Assembly (NCBI RefSeq): GCF_039954625.1
Contig: NZ_CP157199.1
Span: forward strand, 1,488,001-1,552,000
Length of the DNA stretch: 64,000 bases
Direction of reading: 5' to 3'
From: Pontimicrobium sp. SW4
GTDB lineage: Bacteria; Bacteroidota; Bacteroidia; Flavobacteriales; Flavobacteriaceae
Position numbers and translations under genes: made by a program. Below the pieces are notes generated by a model. That model was not told where the DNA came from and ran no database searches. It saw only the letters and a program-made list of their open reading frames with translations. Below are positions 51,956 through 61,739 of this stretch, in pieces (position 1 is the stretch's first letter; each line of letters opens with the position of its first letter).

Positions 51956-52138
51956 TTATTGTGTTAATGCGTCGCGTTTTGCTTTCTTTTCGGCTTTAAT
52001 TTCTCTAAGACGTTCTATTAACGAGCCTCCAATCCAATAAGGGATTACGAACGTTAATAAAAATATCATTAACCAAAAACCTATGGTTAAAATGGTTAAA
52101 AATGCTAAAAATCCTAAATATTGGTCAAATTCAAACAT
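51956..52138 (-). CDS. 60-residue membrane protein
   Basis: A 60-residue protein with one or two membrane helices (LGFLAFLTILTIGFWLMIF, then LLTFVIPYWIGG, residues 8-39) and a charged C-terminal helix (LIERLREIKAEKKAKRD). The pattern and the clean context, behind a terminator, make a real small membrane protein likely. I do not recognise the family. Confidence 0.65.
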   Translation of the reverse strand: MFEFDQYLGFLAFLTILTIGFWLMIFLLTFVIPYWIGGSLIERLREIKAEKKAKRDALTQ

Positions 52139-52192
52139 AATTGTGGTGTCTTGTTTTAAACTGTGTACAAAGATAAGTTAAGAAATATTGTT

Positions 52193-52232
52193 ATACAATA
52201 GGAAATTTCAAATTTATTAACAGGATATAAAC
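52193..52232. repeat. 40-bp direct repeat, left copy
   Basis: Bases 52193-52232 match 54951-54990 at 39 of 40 positions in the same orientation; the only difference is at 52198 (A) against 54956 (G). The copies bracket the dehydrogenase and methyltransferase genes. Neither copy lies in a gene. The core includes AAATTTATTAACAGGATAT. Confidence 0.85.
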
Positions 52233-52564
52233 CGATAATTTTTATTGAATATTTTAATTTTAAAAATTTCGAATAACCTTTCCTTATCAAAAACTAACTG
52301 TTCAACTTTATAAGTAAATGATATTACTTTGGTATTATGCGTATAGCAGATTTTAATATTGTATCTTTAGCATAGTATTATTTATCTCTTCGCATCACTT
52401 CAGCGAATTGTTGAGGCTTTGTTTCTAAACCCTTATTTTTTGATTAATGCAACACTAGTTAACAACTTAATGACTGTTTACTAGAAAGTAACTATCTAAT
52501 AGTAATTTTAATCTTACGCTTTGCTAATGTCATTAGTCTGCAATCCGTTTTAACTAAAAAACAT
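52233..52564. other. long intergenic region upstream of the dehydrogenase gene
   Basis: About 330 bases without a convincing ORF. A TATCTTTA sequence near 52367 is a possible -7 box about 190 bases before the ATG, which would give a long leader. I see no hairpin or riboswitch fold I could name. The left copy of the 40-bp direct repeat adjoins it. Confidence 0.5.
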
Positions 52565-53719
52565 ATGGCTTTATTAAAAATGGGTGTTATTGGAACTTCA
52601 AAAAAAGAAGATGAAAGACGTGTGCCTATCCACCCTGAACATTTACAAAGACTTCCAGAGTACATTCGTAGACAACTTATTTTTGAAGAAGGCTATGGCT
52701 TACCTTTTAATATCGAAGACAAGGAAATTAGCAACTTAACTGGTGGAATTGCGGCACGTAGCGAAATATTATCTAATATAGGCTCAGCTATTATTGCTAA
52801 ACCTATTTTATCTGATTTAGAAGATTTGAAAGATGGAGGCACTATTTGGGGTTATCCTCATTGTGCACAACAAATGCAAATTACACAAACAGCTATAGAT
52901 AAAAAATTAACCTTGATTGCTTTTGAAGATATGTATGTATGGCATCCTAATGGCCAAATGGGGAGACACACTTTTTACAAGAATAATGAAATGGCTGGCT
53001 ATAGTGCCGTAATACATGCATTGCAACTAAAGGGAATAGATGGTCATTATGGAAATCAAAGAAAGGTGATCATTTTTAGCTTTGGTGCAGTAAGCAGAGG
53101 TGCTATTTATGCTTTAAAAGCACATGGTTTTAGAGATATTACGATTTGTATTCAAAGACCAGATCATGAGGTTAGAGAAGAAGTTTTAAATGTACACTAT
53201 GTTCGAGTTAGAAAGGGACGTGGAAACGAGCCACGTCTAATTGTAGTTGAACATGATGGTTCAGAACGACCATTATTAGATTTAATACATGAATCTGAAA
53301 TAATAATTAATGGTACCTATCAAGATACAGATAATCCTATTGATTATGTTAAAGAAGATGAAAAAACGATGCTTAAACCTGGAACTCTCATTATAGATGT
53401 TAGTTGCGATGAAGGCATGGGATTTTATTTTGCTAAACCTACATCTTTTAAAAAGCCCATGATAGAGATTGATAATATTCATTACTATGCTGTAGATCAC
53501 ACACCCAGTTACTTTTGGGAAAGTGCTTCTAGATCTATTTCTGCTGCATTGCTTGTACATCTACCATCTGTGGTGTCTGGTCGTGATAGTTGGAATGAAA
53601 ATAAGACGATTAAAAATGCTATAAATATAGATAAAGGAGTCATCGTAAAAGATAACATTTTAAGATTCCAGAATCGCAACTCCAATTACCCTCATACAAT
53701 AAATGAGCTAGTAAAGTAA
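52565..53719 (+). CDS. AlaDH/PNT-family NAD(P)-dependent dehydrogenase
   Basis: A 384-residue protein of the alanine dehydrogenase / pyridine nucleotide transhydrogenase / N5-carboxyethylornithine synthase superfamily. The start KMGVIGTSKKEDERRVPIHPEHL and LIFEEGYGLPF are characteristic. The nucleotide-binding segment is VIIFSFGAVSRGAIYALKAHG near residue 160-182. The final third has IIDVSCDEGMGFYFA and YYAVDHTPSYFWESASR. It lacks the classic AlaDH catalytic layout in detail, so substrate is uncertain: opine-type or amino-acid dehydrogenase are possible. It precedes a methyltransferase gene by 39 bases and both lie between 40-bp direct repeats. Confidence 0.78.
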   Translation: MALLKMGVIGTSKKEDERRVPIHPEHLQRLPEYIRRQLIFEEGYGLPFNIEDKEISNLTGGIAARSEILSNIGSAIIAKPILSDLEDLKDGGTIWGYPHCAQQMQITQTAIDKKLTLIAFEDMYVWHPNGQMGRHTFYKNNEMAGYSAVIHALQLKGIDGHYGNQRKVIIFSFGAVSRGAIYALKAHGFRDITICIQRPDHEVREEVLNVHYVRVRKGRGNEPRLIVVEHDGSERPLLDLIHESEIIINGTYQDTDNPIDYVKEDEKTMLKPGTLIIDVSCDEGMGFYFAKPTSFKKPMIEIDNIHYYAVDHTPSYFWESASRSISAALLVHLPSVVSGRDSWNENKTIKNAINIDKGVIVKDNILRFQNRNSNYPHTINELVK

Positions 53720-53758
53720 GAAGAGTTATTTGGTTTTATGTGAACAGAAAAACAAACA

Positions 53759-54826
53759 ATGATTATAGATATAGAAATAAACAAGCCAAAACCTATTGAA
53801 ATAGATAAAGCAATAAAATTGTTTAAATATGGAACAAATGTCAAGTCTACTATTAAAGCCTTAGAAGCTGGTAAAACTATATTAATAACAGAGTTTTATA
53901 ATAATGGAATATCTCTTCTTCAAGATTTACACAAGTATTTGAAAGTAAAGCTGCCAAACAAATCTTTTCAAGAGCAACGTGAATACCGTTCTGCATATCA
54001 GAAACTTTCAAATCTTATTTTAATTGAAATTATTGACCAAAAATTGTTTGTAAAAAAATCTCCAGCAATTGGTTGGTTAGAAGAATTTTATCCTGATAAT
54101 AATAATTTCTTATTAACCTTTCCTCAAATACAAGGACTAAATAGTGCTTGGCAATGGTACAAAAATGGAGTTTCAATTCCTGTATTACGCAATAAAATAC
54201 ATCCATATTACGGAACATACTTTCCTACACGCTTCGATCATTTAAACCTTTTTGACAAATGGTTGAAACGCTATAAAGGACCAAAAAAAACAGCAATAGA
54301 TGTTGGTTTTGGTTGTGGAGTACTTTCTCTTCAAATGATAAAGTATGGTTTTCAAAAGATATTTGGAACAGAAATAAATTATAATGCGGTTTTTGGATTA
54401 AAAGAATCTATGGGAGATACAAAGTTATCTCGGAAAATAGAATTAGATTTTGGATATCTTTTTGGAAAGTTTGAAAAGCAGACTGAACTAATTGTTTTTA
54501 ATCCGCCTTGGTTACCAGAATCTCATAATCTAGATGCTATTGATAAAGCTATTTATTACAATGAAAACCTTTTTCCTGATTTTTTTGCAGATGCGAGAAA
54601 GCGACTTTTACCAGAAGGAAAACTAGTACTCTTATTCTCAAATTTAGCTCAAATAACCAATGTCAAAACAGAGCATCCTATAGAAAAGGAACTAGCTGAA
54701 GGTGGGAGATTTCAATTAGAAAAATGCTTTAAAAAAAGAGTGCAAGTTGCATCAAATAAAACGAAACGCAACCAACATTGGCGTTCTTCTGAACAAGTTG
54801 AGCTTTGGGTTCTTACGAATAAGTGA
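53759..54826 (+). CDS. SAM-dependent methyltransferase
   Basis: A 355-residue protein. The C-terminal two thirds are a class I methyltransferase: TAIDVGFGCGVLSLQMIKYG is the SAM-binding loop near residue 180 and LIVFNPPWLPES carries the NPPW motif near residue 245, as in N-methyltransferases that modify planar nitrogens. The N-terminal 150 residues (KPIEIDKAIKLFKYGTNVKSTIK) are unlike standard methyltransferases and may recognise the substrate. It follows the dehydrogenase gene by 39 bases, and the two are probably one operon. Substrate unknown. Confidence 0.8.
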   Translation: MIIDIEINKPKPIEIDKAIKLFKYGTNVKSTIKALEAGKTILITEFYNNGISLLQDLHKYLKVKLPNKSFQEQREYRSAYQKLSNLILIEIIDQKLFVKKSPAIGWLEEFYPDNNNFLLTFPQIQGLNSAWQWYKNGVSIPVLRNKIHPYYGTYFPTRFDHLNLFDKWLKRYKGPKKTAIDVGFGCGVLSLQMIKYGFQKIFGTEINYNAVFGLKESMGDTKLSRKIELDFGYLFGKFEKQTELIVFNPPWLPESHNLDAIDKAIYYNENLFPDFFADARKRLLPEGKLVLLFSNLAQITNVKTEHPIEKELAEGGRFQLEKCFKKRVQVASNKTKRNQHWRSSEQVELWVLTNK

Positions 54827-54950
54827 GTTTTTGAAGTTTAAAAATCTATGTGTTTGTATAAGGCTTGGCGACTAAGTCAATAATTTATCTATGCCTACTA
54901 ATTTATTTTATTAGCATATAAAATTTAATCCGCAATTTTACAAGGCACCA

Positions 54951-54990
54951 ATACAGTAGGAAATTTCAAATTTATTAACAGGATATAAAC
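54951..54990. repeat. 40-bp direct repeat, right copy
   Basis: Right copy of the repeat at 52193-52232, same orientation, one mismatch. It lies in the gap between the methyltransferase and LRR genes. The distance from copy to copy is 2758 bases. Confidence 0.85.
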
Positions 54991-55039
54991 TAATGAATTT
55001 GAACTTACTTTTTTTAGATAATTAATTTAGAACATAACC

Positions 55040-55714
55040 TTAGTTATCACATGATTCAACATAGGAAGCATAATCATCCTTGCACCAACCTTTATAATTT
55101 TCCACATCACTTGACGGATAAATAGCATCCATATCATCTACTTCTATACATTTAAGATATTCATTTCCGTGAGCAAACATAGCTCGCATCTTAGAGTTGT
55201 TCCCATTTTTTAAGTTTAAACTTGTCAAGCGATTATTATAGCCATATAATACTTCTAAATTGCTATTCTTAGACAAGTTTAGACTTGTCAATAAATTACC
55301 TCTGCAACCTAAAACCTTAAGTTTTTTATTGGCTATTAAGTCTAGATTTTCAATTTGATTATCATAGCAATAAAGCGTTACAAGCTCTTTATTATTTACA
55401 ACGTCTAAATTTTTGAGTTGGTTATCGTGACAATCCAATTTTTCTAGATTTACAAAACCTTCAATTCCTTCTAAAGATTCTATGTTCTTTGAGCTAACAT
55501 TCAAAAACTTTACACTTTCAATTTCATTAATCTGAATTTCATTATCACCATTTAAATCAATTGTTGCATCTCCCTTACCATCTCCATCTGTATCTACATA
55601 ATTAGAACTTAATAATGCATTTTTAAAATTAATATCTGGAATAATAACATTTCTTTCATTACATGATACTATTAATAAAGTAAATACTAAAAAAAGATAG
55701 CTTAGTTTTTTCAT
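55040..55714 (-). CDS. leucine-rich repeat lipoprotein
   Basis: A 224-residue lipoprotein with the lipid Cys near residue 18 (LIVSCNERN). A calcium-type loop DTDGDGKGDATIDLNGDNEIQ lies near residue 43. Leucine-rich repeats follow, of the form LEKLDCHDNQLKNLDVV and LKVLGCRGNLLTSLNLS, with about five copies. It ends in a cysteine pair (GWCKDD and ESCDN) that may cap the solenoid. Such proteins are surface or periplasmic binders of unknown ligand. A TAATTTTG box at 55747-55754 overlaps the stop codon of the upstream M28 gene, so it may be expressed separately. Confidence 0.85.
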   Translation of the reverse strand: MKKLSYLFLVFTLLIVSCNERNVIIPDINFKNALLSSNYVDTDGDGKGDATIDLNGDNEIQINEIESVKFLNVSSKNIESLEGIEGFVNLEKLDCHDNQLKNLDVVNNKELVTLYCYDNQIENLDLIANKKLKVLGCRGNLLTSLNLSKNSNLEVLYGYNNRLTSLNLKNGNNSKMRAMFAHGNEYLKCIEVDDMDAIYPSSDVENYKGWCKDDYASYVESCDN

Positions 55715-55746
55715 TTCTTAATGGGTTTAATTTATTTACGAAATCA

Positions 55747-55754
55747 CAAAATTA
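55747..55754 (-). promoter_or_regulatory. -7 promoter box for the LRR lipoprotein gene
   Basis: TAATTTTG on the minus strand, 32 bases before the LRR ATG at 55714. It overlaps the stop codon of the M28 peptidase gene. Confidence 0.45.
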
Positions 55755-57287
55755 GTTCTTAGTCTTTCTAGGCACCATCGCTTCATTTTCAGATAACTTA
55801 TAAATTGTCCAAGCTAAAATAACCGCATTCTTCATAATATCCTCTTCTGGCACATATTCTAACACGTCTAATTGTGTATGGTGCGTCACATTATGATATG
55901 CTAATTCATCTTGTATAAATTGAAATGCTGGAATGTTATAATGATCAAATGTTTCATGATCTGTGGACAAGGTGTTTTCAATGGTTAAAGCACCTTCACT
56001 TAAGTTAGCGATAGGTTCAAATACATTTTCAAAAACTGGTCGTGCTAGTTCATTTTTTTGTAAATACAAGCCTCTAATAGCTCCTGCTCCATTATCTAGA
56101 TTTAAATACGCTGAGATTTTCTTTGAAGCATTATTTGGTTTTTCTAACAAGCCACCAAAATGCTGTCTTGCATAAGCAGCCGACCCTAGAAAGGCTTGCT
56201 CCTCTCCTCCCCAAAGCCCCATTTTTAGGGTTCTTTTTGGTTGATAACCAATAGCTTTTAAGATACGTAATGCTTCAACTAACACTACACTATTTGCGCC
56301 ATTATCTGTTGCTCCTGTACCCGAATGCCAAGAGTCGAAATGTGCACCAATTAGTATCGTTTCAGACTTTAATTTAGAATCGGTGCCTGTAATTTCACCA
56401 ATAATATTGACGTTGTTTTCTGGTTCATTATAAAATTCGGTCTCTAGATTCAATCGAACTTTTGGAATAACGCCTAGTTTTATCATTCTTGCTAATCGTC
56501 CAAAATGCTCAGGCATAATAGCAAAGTATGGTAAAGGTTTTAAAACACCTTCTTGATAATAATATGTGCCATCAGGATGTAATATTCCCAATAAAATAGA
56601 ACGAGATTTTAACACAGCTAGAGCTCCTTCAGCTTCTACAAATTCTAAAAATTCTTTATCATAAACATCACTTGTTTCCCATCCTTTAAACAAATCTGGT
56701 AAAGGTGTTTGCTTAGTTTGTGGAACCAGTTTGTCTTCCATTTTATCTAACTCCTCTTGAGTATAGCGTTTAGATACATCTTCAGTTAGCGACTTCCTTG
56801 TTGGTTCAGAGCCTAGTAAAATTACTTTCCCATTTAATTTTCCTGCGTATTGCTTTCTTATGGCATCCATACTTCTAAAACTCTTAATATGTACCACTTC
56901 TCCTTCTACTATGCCATTACTGCTTTTAGCCATTGCTAGTGGATAAGCATTAATGTTCATAAAATTTGGTGACGTCATTTCTACATTAAAACTCTTCATA
57001 CTCCAACCTCGACAATTATCGCAGTAATTTTCAAAATGTACATTTTGTAACCCTAATGTTTTCATTTTATTAGAAATCCAAGTTGCAGCAGCAAAATACT
57101 CTCTAGAACCAGTTAAGCGATGTCCATAAACTTCTGTAAGCTCTTCTAGCATAGACATAGCTTGTGTATTTAAAAAGCCTTCGGTTCTTATTTGAGCTAA
57201 AACTTTTTCGTCGTTATTAGTTTGAGAATAACCATTAGCTATTATTCCAATAAATATTAGGATGAAGAGAGTGTTCTTAAATTTCAT
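55752..57287 (-). CDS. secreted M28 family metallopeptidase
   Basis: A 511-residue protein with a signal peptide ending near residue 22 (ANGYSQ). The M28 zinc site includes IGAHFDSWHSGTGATDNGANS (His and Asp), GLWGGEEQAFLGSAAYAR (Glu pair) and a later His in STDHETFDHY. The PA-like insertion and the N-terminal YGHRLTGSREYFAAATWI are typical of this group of M28 aminopeptidases/carboxypeptidases. It acts in the periplasm or outside. It is upstream of the LRR lipoprotein gene, 37 bases away, so cotranscription is also possible. Confidence 0.92.
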   Translation of the reverse strand: MKFKNTLFILIFIGIIANGYSQTNNDEKVLAQIRTEGFLNTQAMSMLEELTEVYGHRLTGSREYFAAATWISNKMKTLGLQNVHFENYCDNCRGWSMKSFNVEMTSPNFMNINAYPLAMAKSSNGIVEGEVVHIKSFRSMDAIRKQYAGKLNGKVILLGSEPTRKSLTEDVSKRYTQEELDKMEDKLVPQTKQTPLPDLFKGWETSDVYDKEFLEFVEAEGALAVLKSRSILLGILHPDGTYYYQEGVLKPLPYFAIMPEHFGRLARMIKLGVIPKVRLNLETEFYNEPENNVNIIGEITGTDSKLKSETILIGAHFDSWHSGTGATDNGANSVVLVEALRILKAIGYQPKRTLKMGLWGGEEQAFLGSAAYARQHFGGLLEKPNNASKKISAYLNLDNGAGAIRGLYLQKNELARPVFENVFEPIANLSEGALTIENTLSTDHETFDHYNIPAFQFIQDELAYHNVTHHTQLDVLEYVPEEDIMKNAVILAWTIYKLSENEAMVPRKTKN

Positions 57288-57441
57288 GATGAAGTTGATT
57301 ATCTGTTTTTAATTATAAAGCCGAATATAAGCTAATATTTATTTAATGCACAATATCATTTTATGATTATAGTGTTTAAAACTTTATAAATATATCCATA
57401 AATCTATGGCAATTGACATGAAAAATGTTAGTGAAATGCCG

Positions 57442-57449
57442 TAAATTTG
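57442..57449 (+). promoter_or_regulatory. -7 promoter box for fumC
   Basis: TAAATTTG, an exact TAnnTTTG match, 26 bases before the ATG at 57476. Confidence 0.55.
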
Positions 57450-57475
57450 CAACTTAAATTAAATCATCACAAACA

Positions 57476-58873
57476 ATGAGTTACAGAATAGAAAAAGATA
57501 CGATGGGTGAAGTTAAAGTTCCTGCTGATAAACTTTGGGGAGCTCAAACAGAACGTTCAAGAAATAACTTTAAAATTGGAACGCCAGCATCCATGCCTAT
57601 AGAAATAGTCTATGGCTTTGCCTATTTAAAAAAAGCTGCAGCATATACAAATTGTGAACTTGGTGTGCTACCAATTAAAAAACGTGATTTAATTGCTCAA
57701 GTGTGTGATGAAATTTTAGAAGGAAAGCATGATGCACAATTTCCATTAGTAATTTGGCAAACAGGCTCAGGAACACAAAGTAATATGAATGTGAATGAGG
57801 TTGTTGCAAATAGAGCTCACCAAATTGCTGGAAAAGTCATTGGCGAAGGAGAAAAAACGATTCAACCTAATGATGATGTAAATAAATCGCAATCGTCTAA
57901 CGACACCTTCCCTACTGGAATGCATATTGCTACATATAAAAAAATTGTAGAAACGACTATTCCAGGAGTAAAACAATTACGTGATACCCTAAAACAAAAA
58001 TCTGAAGCATTTAAAAATGTAGTTAAAATTGGTCGTACACATTTAATGGATGCTACACCATTAACACTTGGTCAAGAATTTTCTGGTTATGTGTCTCAAT
58101 TAGACCACGGATTAAAAGCTCTGGAAAATACCTTATCTCATTTAAGTGAATTAGCTTTAGGTGGTACTGCTGTCGGAACTGGTTTAAATACACCAAAAGG
58201 TTATGATGTCTTGGTTGCTAAATATATTGCTGAATTCACTGGACTACCTTTTATAACAGCTGAAAACAAATTTGAAGCTTTAGCTGCTCATGATGCCATA
58301 GTAGAATCTCATGGTGCTTTAAAACAATTAGCAGTATCATTAAATAAAATTGCGAATGATATTAGAATGATGGCCTCTGGACCACGAAGTGGTATTGGCG
58401 AAATTATTATTCCAGCCAACGAACCTGGTAGCTCAATTATGCCAGGAAAAGTAAATCCAACACAGTGTGAGGCGTTAACTATGGTATGCGCTCAAGTTAT
58501 GGGTAATGATGTCGCTGTGACAGTTGGTGGCACTCAAGGTCATTACGAGTTGAATGTTTTTAAACCAATGATGGCTGCAAATTTATTGCAATCTGCTCAA
58601 TTAATAGGTGATGCTTGTGTAAGTTTTGATGAGAATTGTGCTATTGGTATAGAACCAAATCATGCCGTAATAAAACAATTGTTAAATAACTCTTTAATGT
58701 TGGTAACAGCATTAAACACGAAAATTGGTTACTATAAAGCAGCTGAAATTGCTAATACTGCGCATACAAATGGAACTACTCTAAAAGAAGAAGCGATACG
58801 GTTAGGGTATGTTACTGCAGAAGATTACGACGAGTGGGTAAAACCTGAAGATATGGTAGGAAGCTTAAAATAG
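57476..58873 (+). CDS. fumC: class II fumarate hydratase
   Basis: A 465-residue oxygen-stable fumarase that hydrates fumarate to L-malate in the TCA cycle. The fumarase/aspartase signature [11 protein letters not shown] lies near residue 321 and the N-terminal start [29 protein letters not shown] is diagnostic. [27 protein letters not shown] and [20 protein letters not shown] are further active-site blocks. Full length. Monocistronic, followed by a terminator. Confidence 0.97.
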   Translation: MSYRIEKDTMGEVKVPADKLWGAQTERSRNNFKIGTPASMPIEIVYGFAYLKKAAAYTNCELGVLPIKKRDLIAQVCDEILEGKHDAQFPLVIWQTGSGTQSNMNVNEVVANRAHQIAGKVIGEGEKTIQPNDDVNKSQSSNDTFPTGMHIATYKKIVETTIPGVKQLRDTLKQKSEAFKNVVKIGRTHLMDATPLTLGQEFSGYVSQLDHGLKALENTLSHLSELALGGTAVGTGLNTPKGYDVLVAKYIAEFTGLPFITAENKFEALAAHDAIVESHGALKQLAVSLNKIANDIRMMASGPRSGIGEIIIPANEPGSSIMPGKVNPTQCEALTMVCAQVMGNDVAVTVGGTQGHYELNVFKPMMAANLLQSAQLIGDACVSFDENCAIGIEPNHAVIKQLLNNSLMLVTALNTKIGYYKAAEIANTAHTNGTTLKEEAIRLGYVTAEDYDEWVKPEDMVGSLK

Positions 58874-58911
58874 CATAGTAATAGATAAATATAACCATCT
58901 TATATTATTAC

Positions 58912-58945
58912 AAAAAGCAGGTAAACATTAAGTTTCCTGCTTTTT
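58912..58945 (+). terminator. terminator after fumC
   Basis: Arms AAAAAGCAGG (58912-58921) and CCTGCTTTTT (58936-58945), with an inner AAAC/GTTT pairing. Confidence 0.85.
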
Positions 58946-59055
58946 ATCAATTGGTTAGTTAGCTATTAATCTTCTTAGGATTATTATGTAATATGAAAGC
59001 ATAAAAATATAGTTCCTAATTCAATTACAAATTAACATATGTTTATAAAAATCAA

Positions 59056-59628
59056 TTAATTCATTTTTTTTCTAATTCTGCTTAATTGTACAGGTGTAAT
59101 GTTTAAAAAGGATGCAATTTGAAATTGAGGAATTAGATCATCGATATTTGAAATACTCTTTCTTAAGTTTTTATATCTTTCAGTAGCGTTTAAAGTCATT
59201 AACTCTAAGTTTCTTCGCTCATATTCTATAAATATTCTTTCAAGAATACTGTTGTACAAATTAGAAAACTTAATATCTATTTTACTCAGTTTTAAAAAAG
59301 TTTCGAAATCAACCTCAATTACTTTACATTCGGTAAGTGCTTCATAAGTTAATTTTGATGGCTTGTTAGTGATAATTGCAGTTAATGAGCCGACAAAAGA
59401 TCTTGGCGCAAATATTTTTTTATTATGTTGCTTACCAGATTCTGAATTAATATACGCTCTCATAATACCAGAAATTAGCATATATACATTTGTTGAAGCA
59501 ATCTCTCCTTCTTTAACTATTACTTCGTTTTTTTTTAATACTTTATATGAAGAAATATTTGTGAGTTTTTTAAAAGTCGTTTCATCTACTTCGGTAAACG
59601 AGTTTAAAAAAACAAAGTTAGCGTTCAT
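59056..59628 (-). CDS. Crp/Fnr family transcriptional regulator
   Basis: A 190-residue regulator. The cyclic-nucleotide-binding-like beta barrel covers about residues 10-125 (NEVIVKEGEIASTNVYMLISGIMRAYI), and the C-terminal helix-turn-helix is short: IPQFQIASFLNITPVQLSRIRKKM. No cysteines suit an Fe-S site, so it is not an Fnr-type oxygen sensor. It starts 4 bases after the racemase stop, so the two form an operon and may be functionally linked. The ligand is unknown. Confidence 0.85.
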   Translation of the reverse strand: MNANFVFLNSFTEVDETTFKKLTNISSYKVLKKNEVIVKEGEIASTNVYMLISGIMRAYINSESGKQHNKKIFAPRSFVGSLTAIITNKPSKLTYEALTECKVIEVDFETFLKLSKIDIKFSNLYNSILERIFIEYERRNLELMTLNATERYKNLRKSISNIDDLIPQFQIASFLNITPVQLSRIRKKMN

Positions 59629-59632
59629 ATTG

Positions 59633-60325
59633 TCACAAAATTAAAGCGCTATTAAATGCTTCATTTGCATGAATCATTGTAGTATCAAATACAGGAACCG
59701 AAACATCTTCTTGTTTAATTAATAAAGGTATTTCAGTGCAACCCAAAATTACACCTTTTGCTCCATTAGCAATTAATTTATCTATTATTTGCAAATAAAT
59801 TTGTTTAGATGCATTATTTAGAATGCCTTTTGCTAATTCAGAATAAATCACATCATGTATTACTTCCCTTTGAGCCTGATCAGGAATAACTACTTCAATA
59901 TTGTTAGAAATCAATATATCCTTAAAAAAATCTTTTTCCATTGTGTACCTTGTTCCTAAAAGAGCTACTCTATTAATTTTTTGAACTCTAATTTTTTGAG
60001 CAGTTGCTTCGGCTATATGTATAACAGGAATTGTAACAACTCTTCTTACTGCATCAATAGATAAGTGCATCGTATTGGCACAAATAATTATAATATCTGC
60101 TCCTGCATTTTGCAAACTTTTACCAGCTGTCTCCATTATAGTATCCAATGTCACCCAATCATCTTCCGATTGAAGTTTAGAAATTTCACCAAAATCTAAA
60201 GAATGGATTATTGTTTTACACGAATGATTTCCTCCAAATTTCTTATTTGCTAAATCATTTAAAATTTGATAATATAAAATAGTAGATTGAGGTGTAATAC
60301 CTCCTATCAATCCAATAGTTTTCAT
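59633..60325 (-). CDS. aspartate/glutamate racemase family protein
   Basis: A 230-residue protein of the cofactor-independent racemase family (Asp/Glu/hydantoin). Two catalytic cysteines are in IIICANTMHLSID (near residue 82) and GVILGCTEIPLL (near residue 193). The start KTIGLIGGITPQSTILYYQILND is typical of aspartate racemases. It interconverts L- and D-amino acids; whether Asp or another substrate is not clear. It precedes the Crp-type regulator gene by 4 bases and is divergent from hutI. Confidence 0.88.
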   Translation of the reverse strand: MKTIGLIGGITPQSTILYYQILNDLANKKFGGNHSCKTIIHSLDFGEISKLQSEDDWVTLDTIMETAGKSLQNAGADIIIICANTMHLSIDAVRRVVTIPVIHIAEATAQKIRVQKINRVALLGTRYTMEKDFFKDILISNNIEVVIPDQAQREVIHDVIYSELAKGILNNASKQIYLQIIDKLIANGAKGVILGCTEIPLLIKQEDVSVPVFDTTMIHANEAFNSALIL

Positions 60326-60445
60326 TAAAAGCTGTTTAATTATTTTTTACATCTTCACAAATAAAGCAATTAATTTAAAGATACCTTATCAAGCATCATA
60401 ATTTATTCTAAATTTATAGTTCGAAACAGATTTCTACAAAAATAA

Positions 60446-61684
60446 ATGACGACACTAATAACAAATATTAAAGAATTACTTCAAATACGAGATATAAATA
60501 TCAAGAAGGTTTCAGGAAATGAGATGAACCATTTGCCAACCATTAAAAATGCTTTTGTTGTTATTGAAAATGATAGGATTTTAGATTTTGGAGAAATGAA
60601 ACATTTACCAAACATTCAAGCAGACAAGCAAATTGATGCCAATGGTAAAATGGTATTACCTAGTTGGTGTGATTCACACACACATATTGTCTATGCTGGA
60701 AATAGAGAACAGGAATTTGTTGATAGAATTAATGGTTTGAGTTACGAAGAAATTGCTAATCGTGGTGGTGGTATCTTAAATTCAGCCAAAACATTACAAG
60801 AAACTTCCGAGGATGATTTATACAATCAATCCATTCCTCGTGTAAAAGAGGTTATGAAATTAGGTACAGGCGCAATTGAAATTAAATCTGGCTATGGATT
60901 AACTATCGAAGCAGAACTCAAAATGCTTCGTGTTGCAAAAAGAATTCAAAAAGAGTTTCCAATATTAGTTAAAACTACTTTTTTAGGCGCTCATGCATTG
61001 CCTTTAGAATACAAAAATAGAAAAGACGATTATGTAGATTTGGTAATTAATGATATGCTCCCAAAAGTTGCTAATGAACAACTAGCAGATTATATAGATG
61101 TTTTTTGTGAAAAAGGATATTTTTCACTAGAAGATACCGAACGTATATTAAACGCTGGAATGGCATATGGTTTACAAGGAAAAATTCATGTAAATCAATT
61201 TAATGCTTTTGGTGGTGTTACACTTGGTGTAAAACACAAAGCTTTATCTGTAGATCATTTAGAAGAATTAAATGAAGAAGATATTATAGCCTTACAAACT
61301 AACAACACTATTCCTGTGGCTTTACCTTCTTGCTCTTACTTCTTGAGTATTCCTTATACACCAGCACGACGACTCATAGACGCTGGTTTACCACTTGCTT
61401 TGGCAACCGATTATAATCCAGGTTCAACACCAAGTGGTAATATGAATTTTGTAGTAAGCACTGCCTGCATAAAAATGAGAATGACACCTGAAGAAGCTAT
61501 TAATGCAGCCACCATAAACGGTGCTTATGCCATGGGATTATCTAATGAATGTGGTAGTATTACTAAAGGAAAAAAGGCAAATCTTATCATAACAAAGAAT
61601 ATTCCTAGTTATGGGTTTTTACCTTACGCCTTTGGAAATAATCATATTGATACTGTTATTTTAAATGGTGAAATTTTAGCATAA
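60446..61684 (+). CDS. hutI: imidazolonepropionase
   Basis: The third step of histidine degradation: hydrolysis of 4-imidazolone-5-propanoate to N-formimino-L-glutamate. The amidohydrolase metal motif DSHTHIVYAG lies near residue 75 and further ligands are seen in TFLGAHALPLEYK, HVNQFNAFGG and ATDYNPGSTPSGNM. At 412 residues it is of normal length. Other hut genes are not in the window, although hutG, hutU or hutH could lie outside; the gene here is followed by a terminator and appears alone. Confidence 0.95.
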   Translation: MTTLITNIKELLQIRDINIKKVSGNEMNHLPTIKNAFVVIENDRILDFGEMKHLPNIQADKQIDANGKMVLPSWCDSHTHIVYAGNREQEFVDRINGLSYEEIANRGGGILNSAKTLQETSEDDLYNQSIPRVKEVMKLGTGAIEIKSGYGLTIEAELKMLRVAKRIQKEFPILVKTTFLGAHALPLEYKNRKDDYVDLVINDMLPKVANEQLADYIDVFCEKGYFSLEDTERILNAGMAYGLQGKIHVNQFNAFGGVTLGVKHKALSVDHLEELNEEDIIALQTNNTIPVALPSCSYFLSIPYTPARRLIDAGLPLALATDYNPGSTPSGNMNFVVSTACIKMRMTPEEAINAATINGAYAMGLSNECGSITKGKKANLIITKNIPSYGFLPYAFGNNHIDTVILNGEILA

Positions 61685-61688
61685 AAAA

Positions 61689-61716
61689 AGCCTTAACACG
61701 AATGCCAAGGCTCTTT
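61689..61716 (+). terminator. terminator after hutI
   Basis: AGCCTT (61689-61694) pairs with AAGGCT (61707-61712), followed by CTTTTCT. It is shared with the convergent coiled-coil gene. Confidence 0.55.
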
Positions 61717-61739
61717 TCTCCAACCAATTAAAAAGTCAT

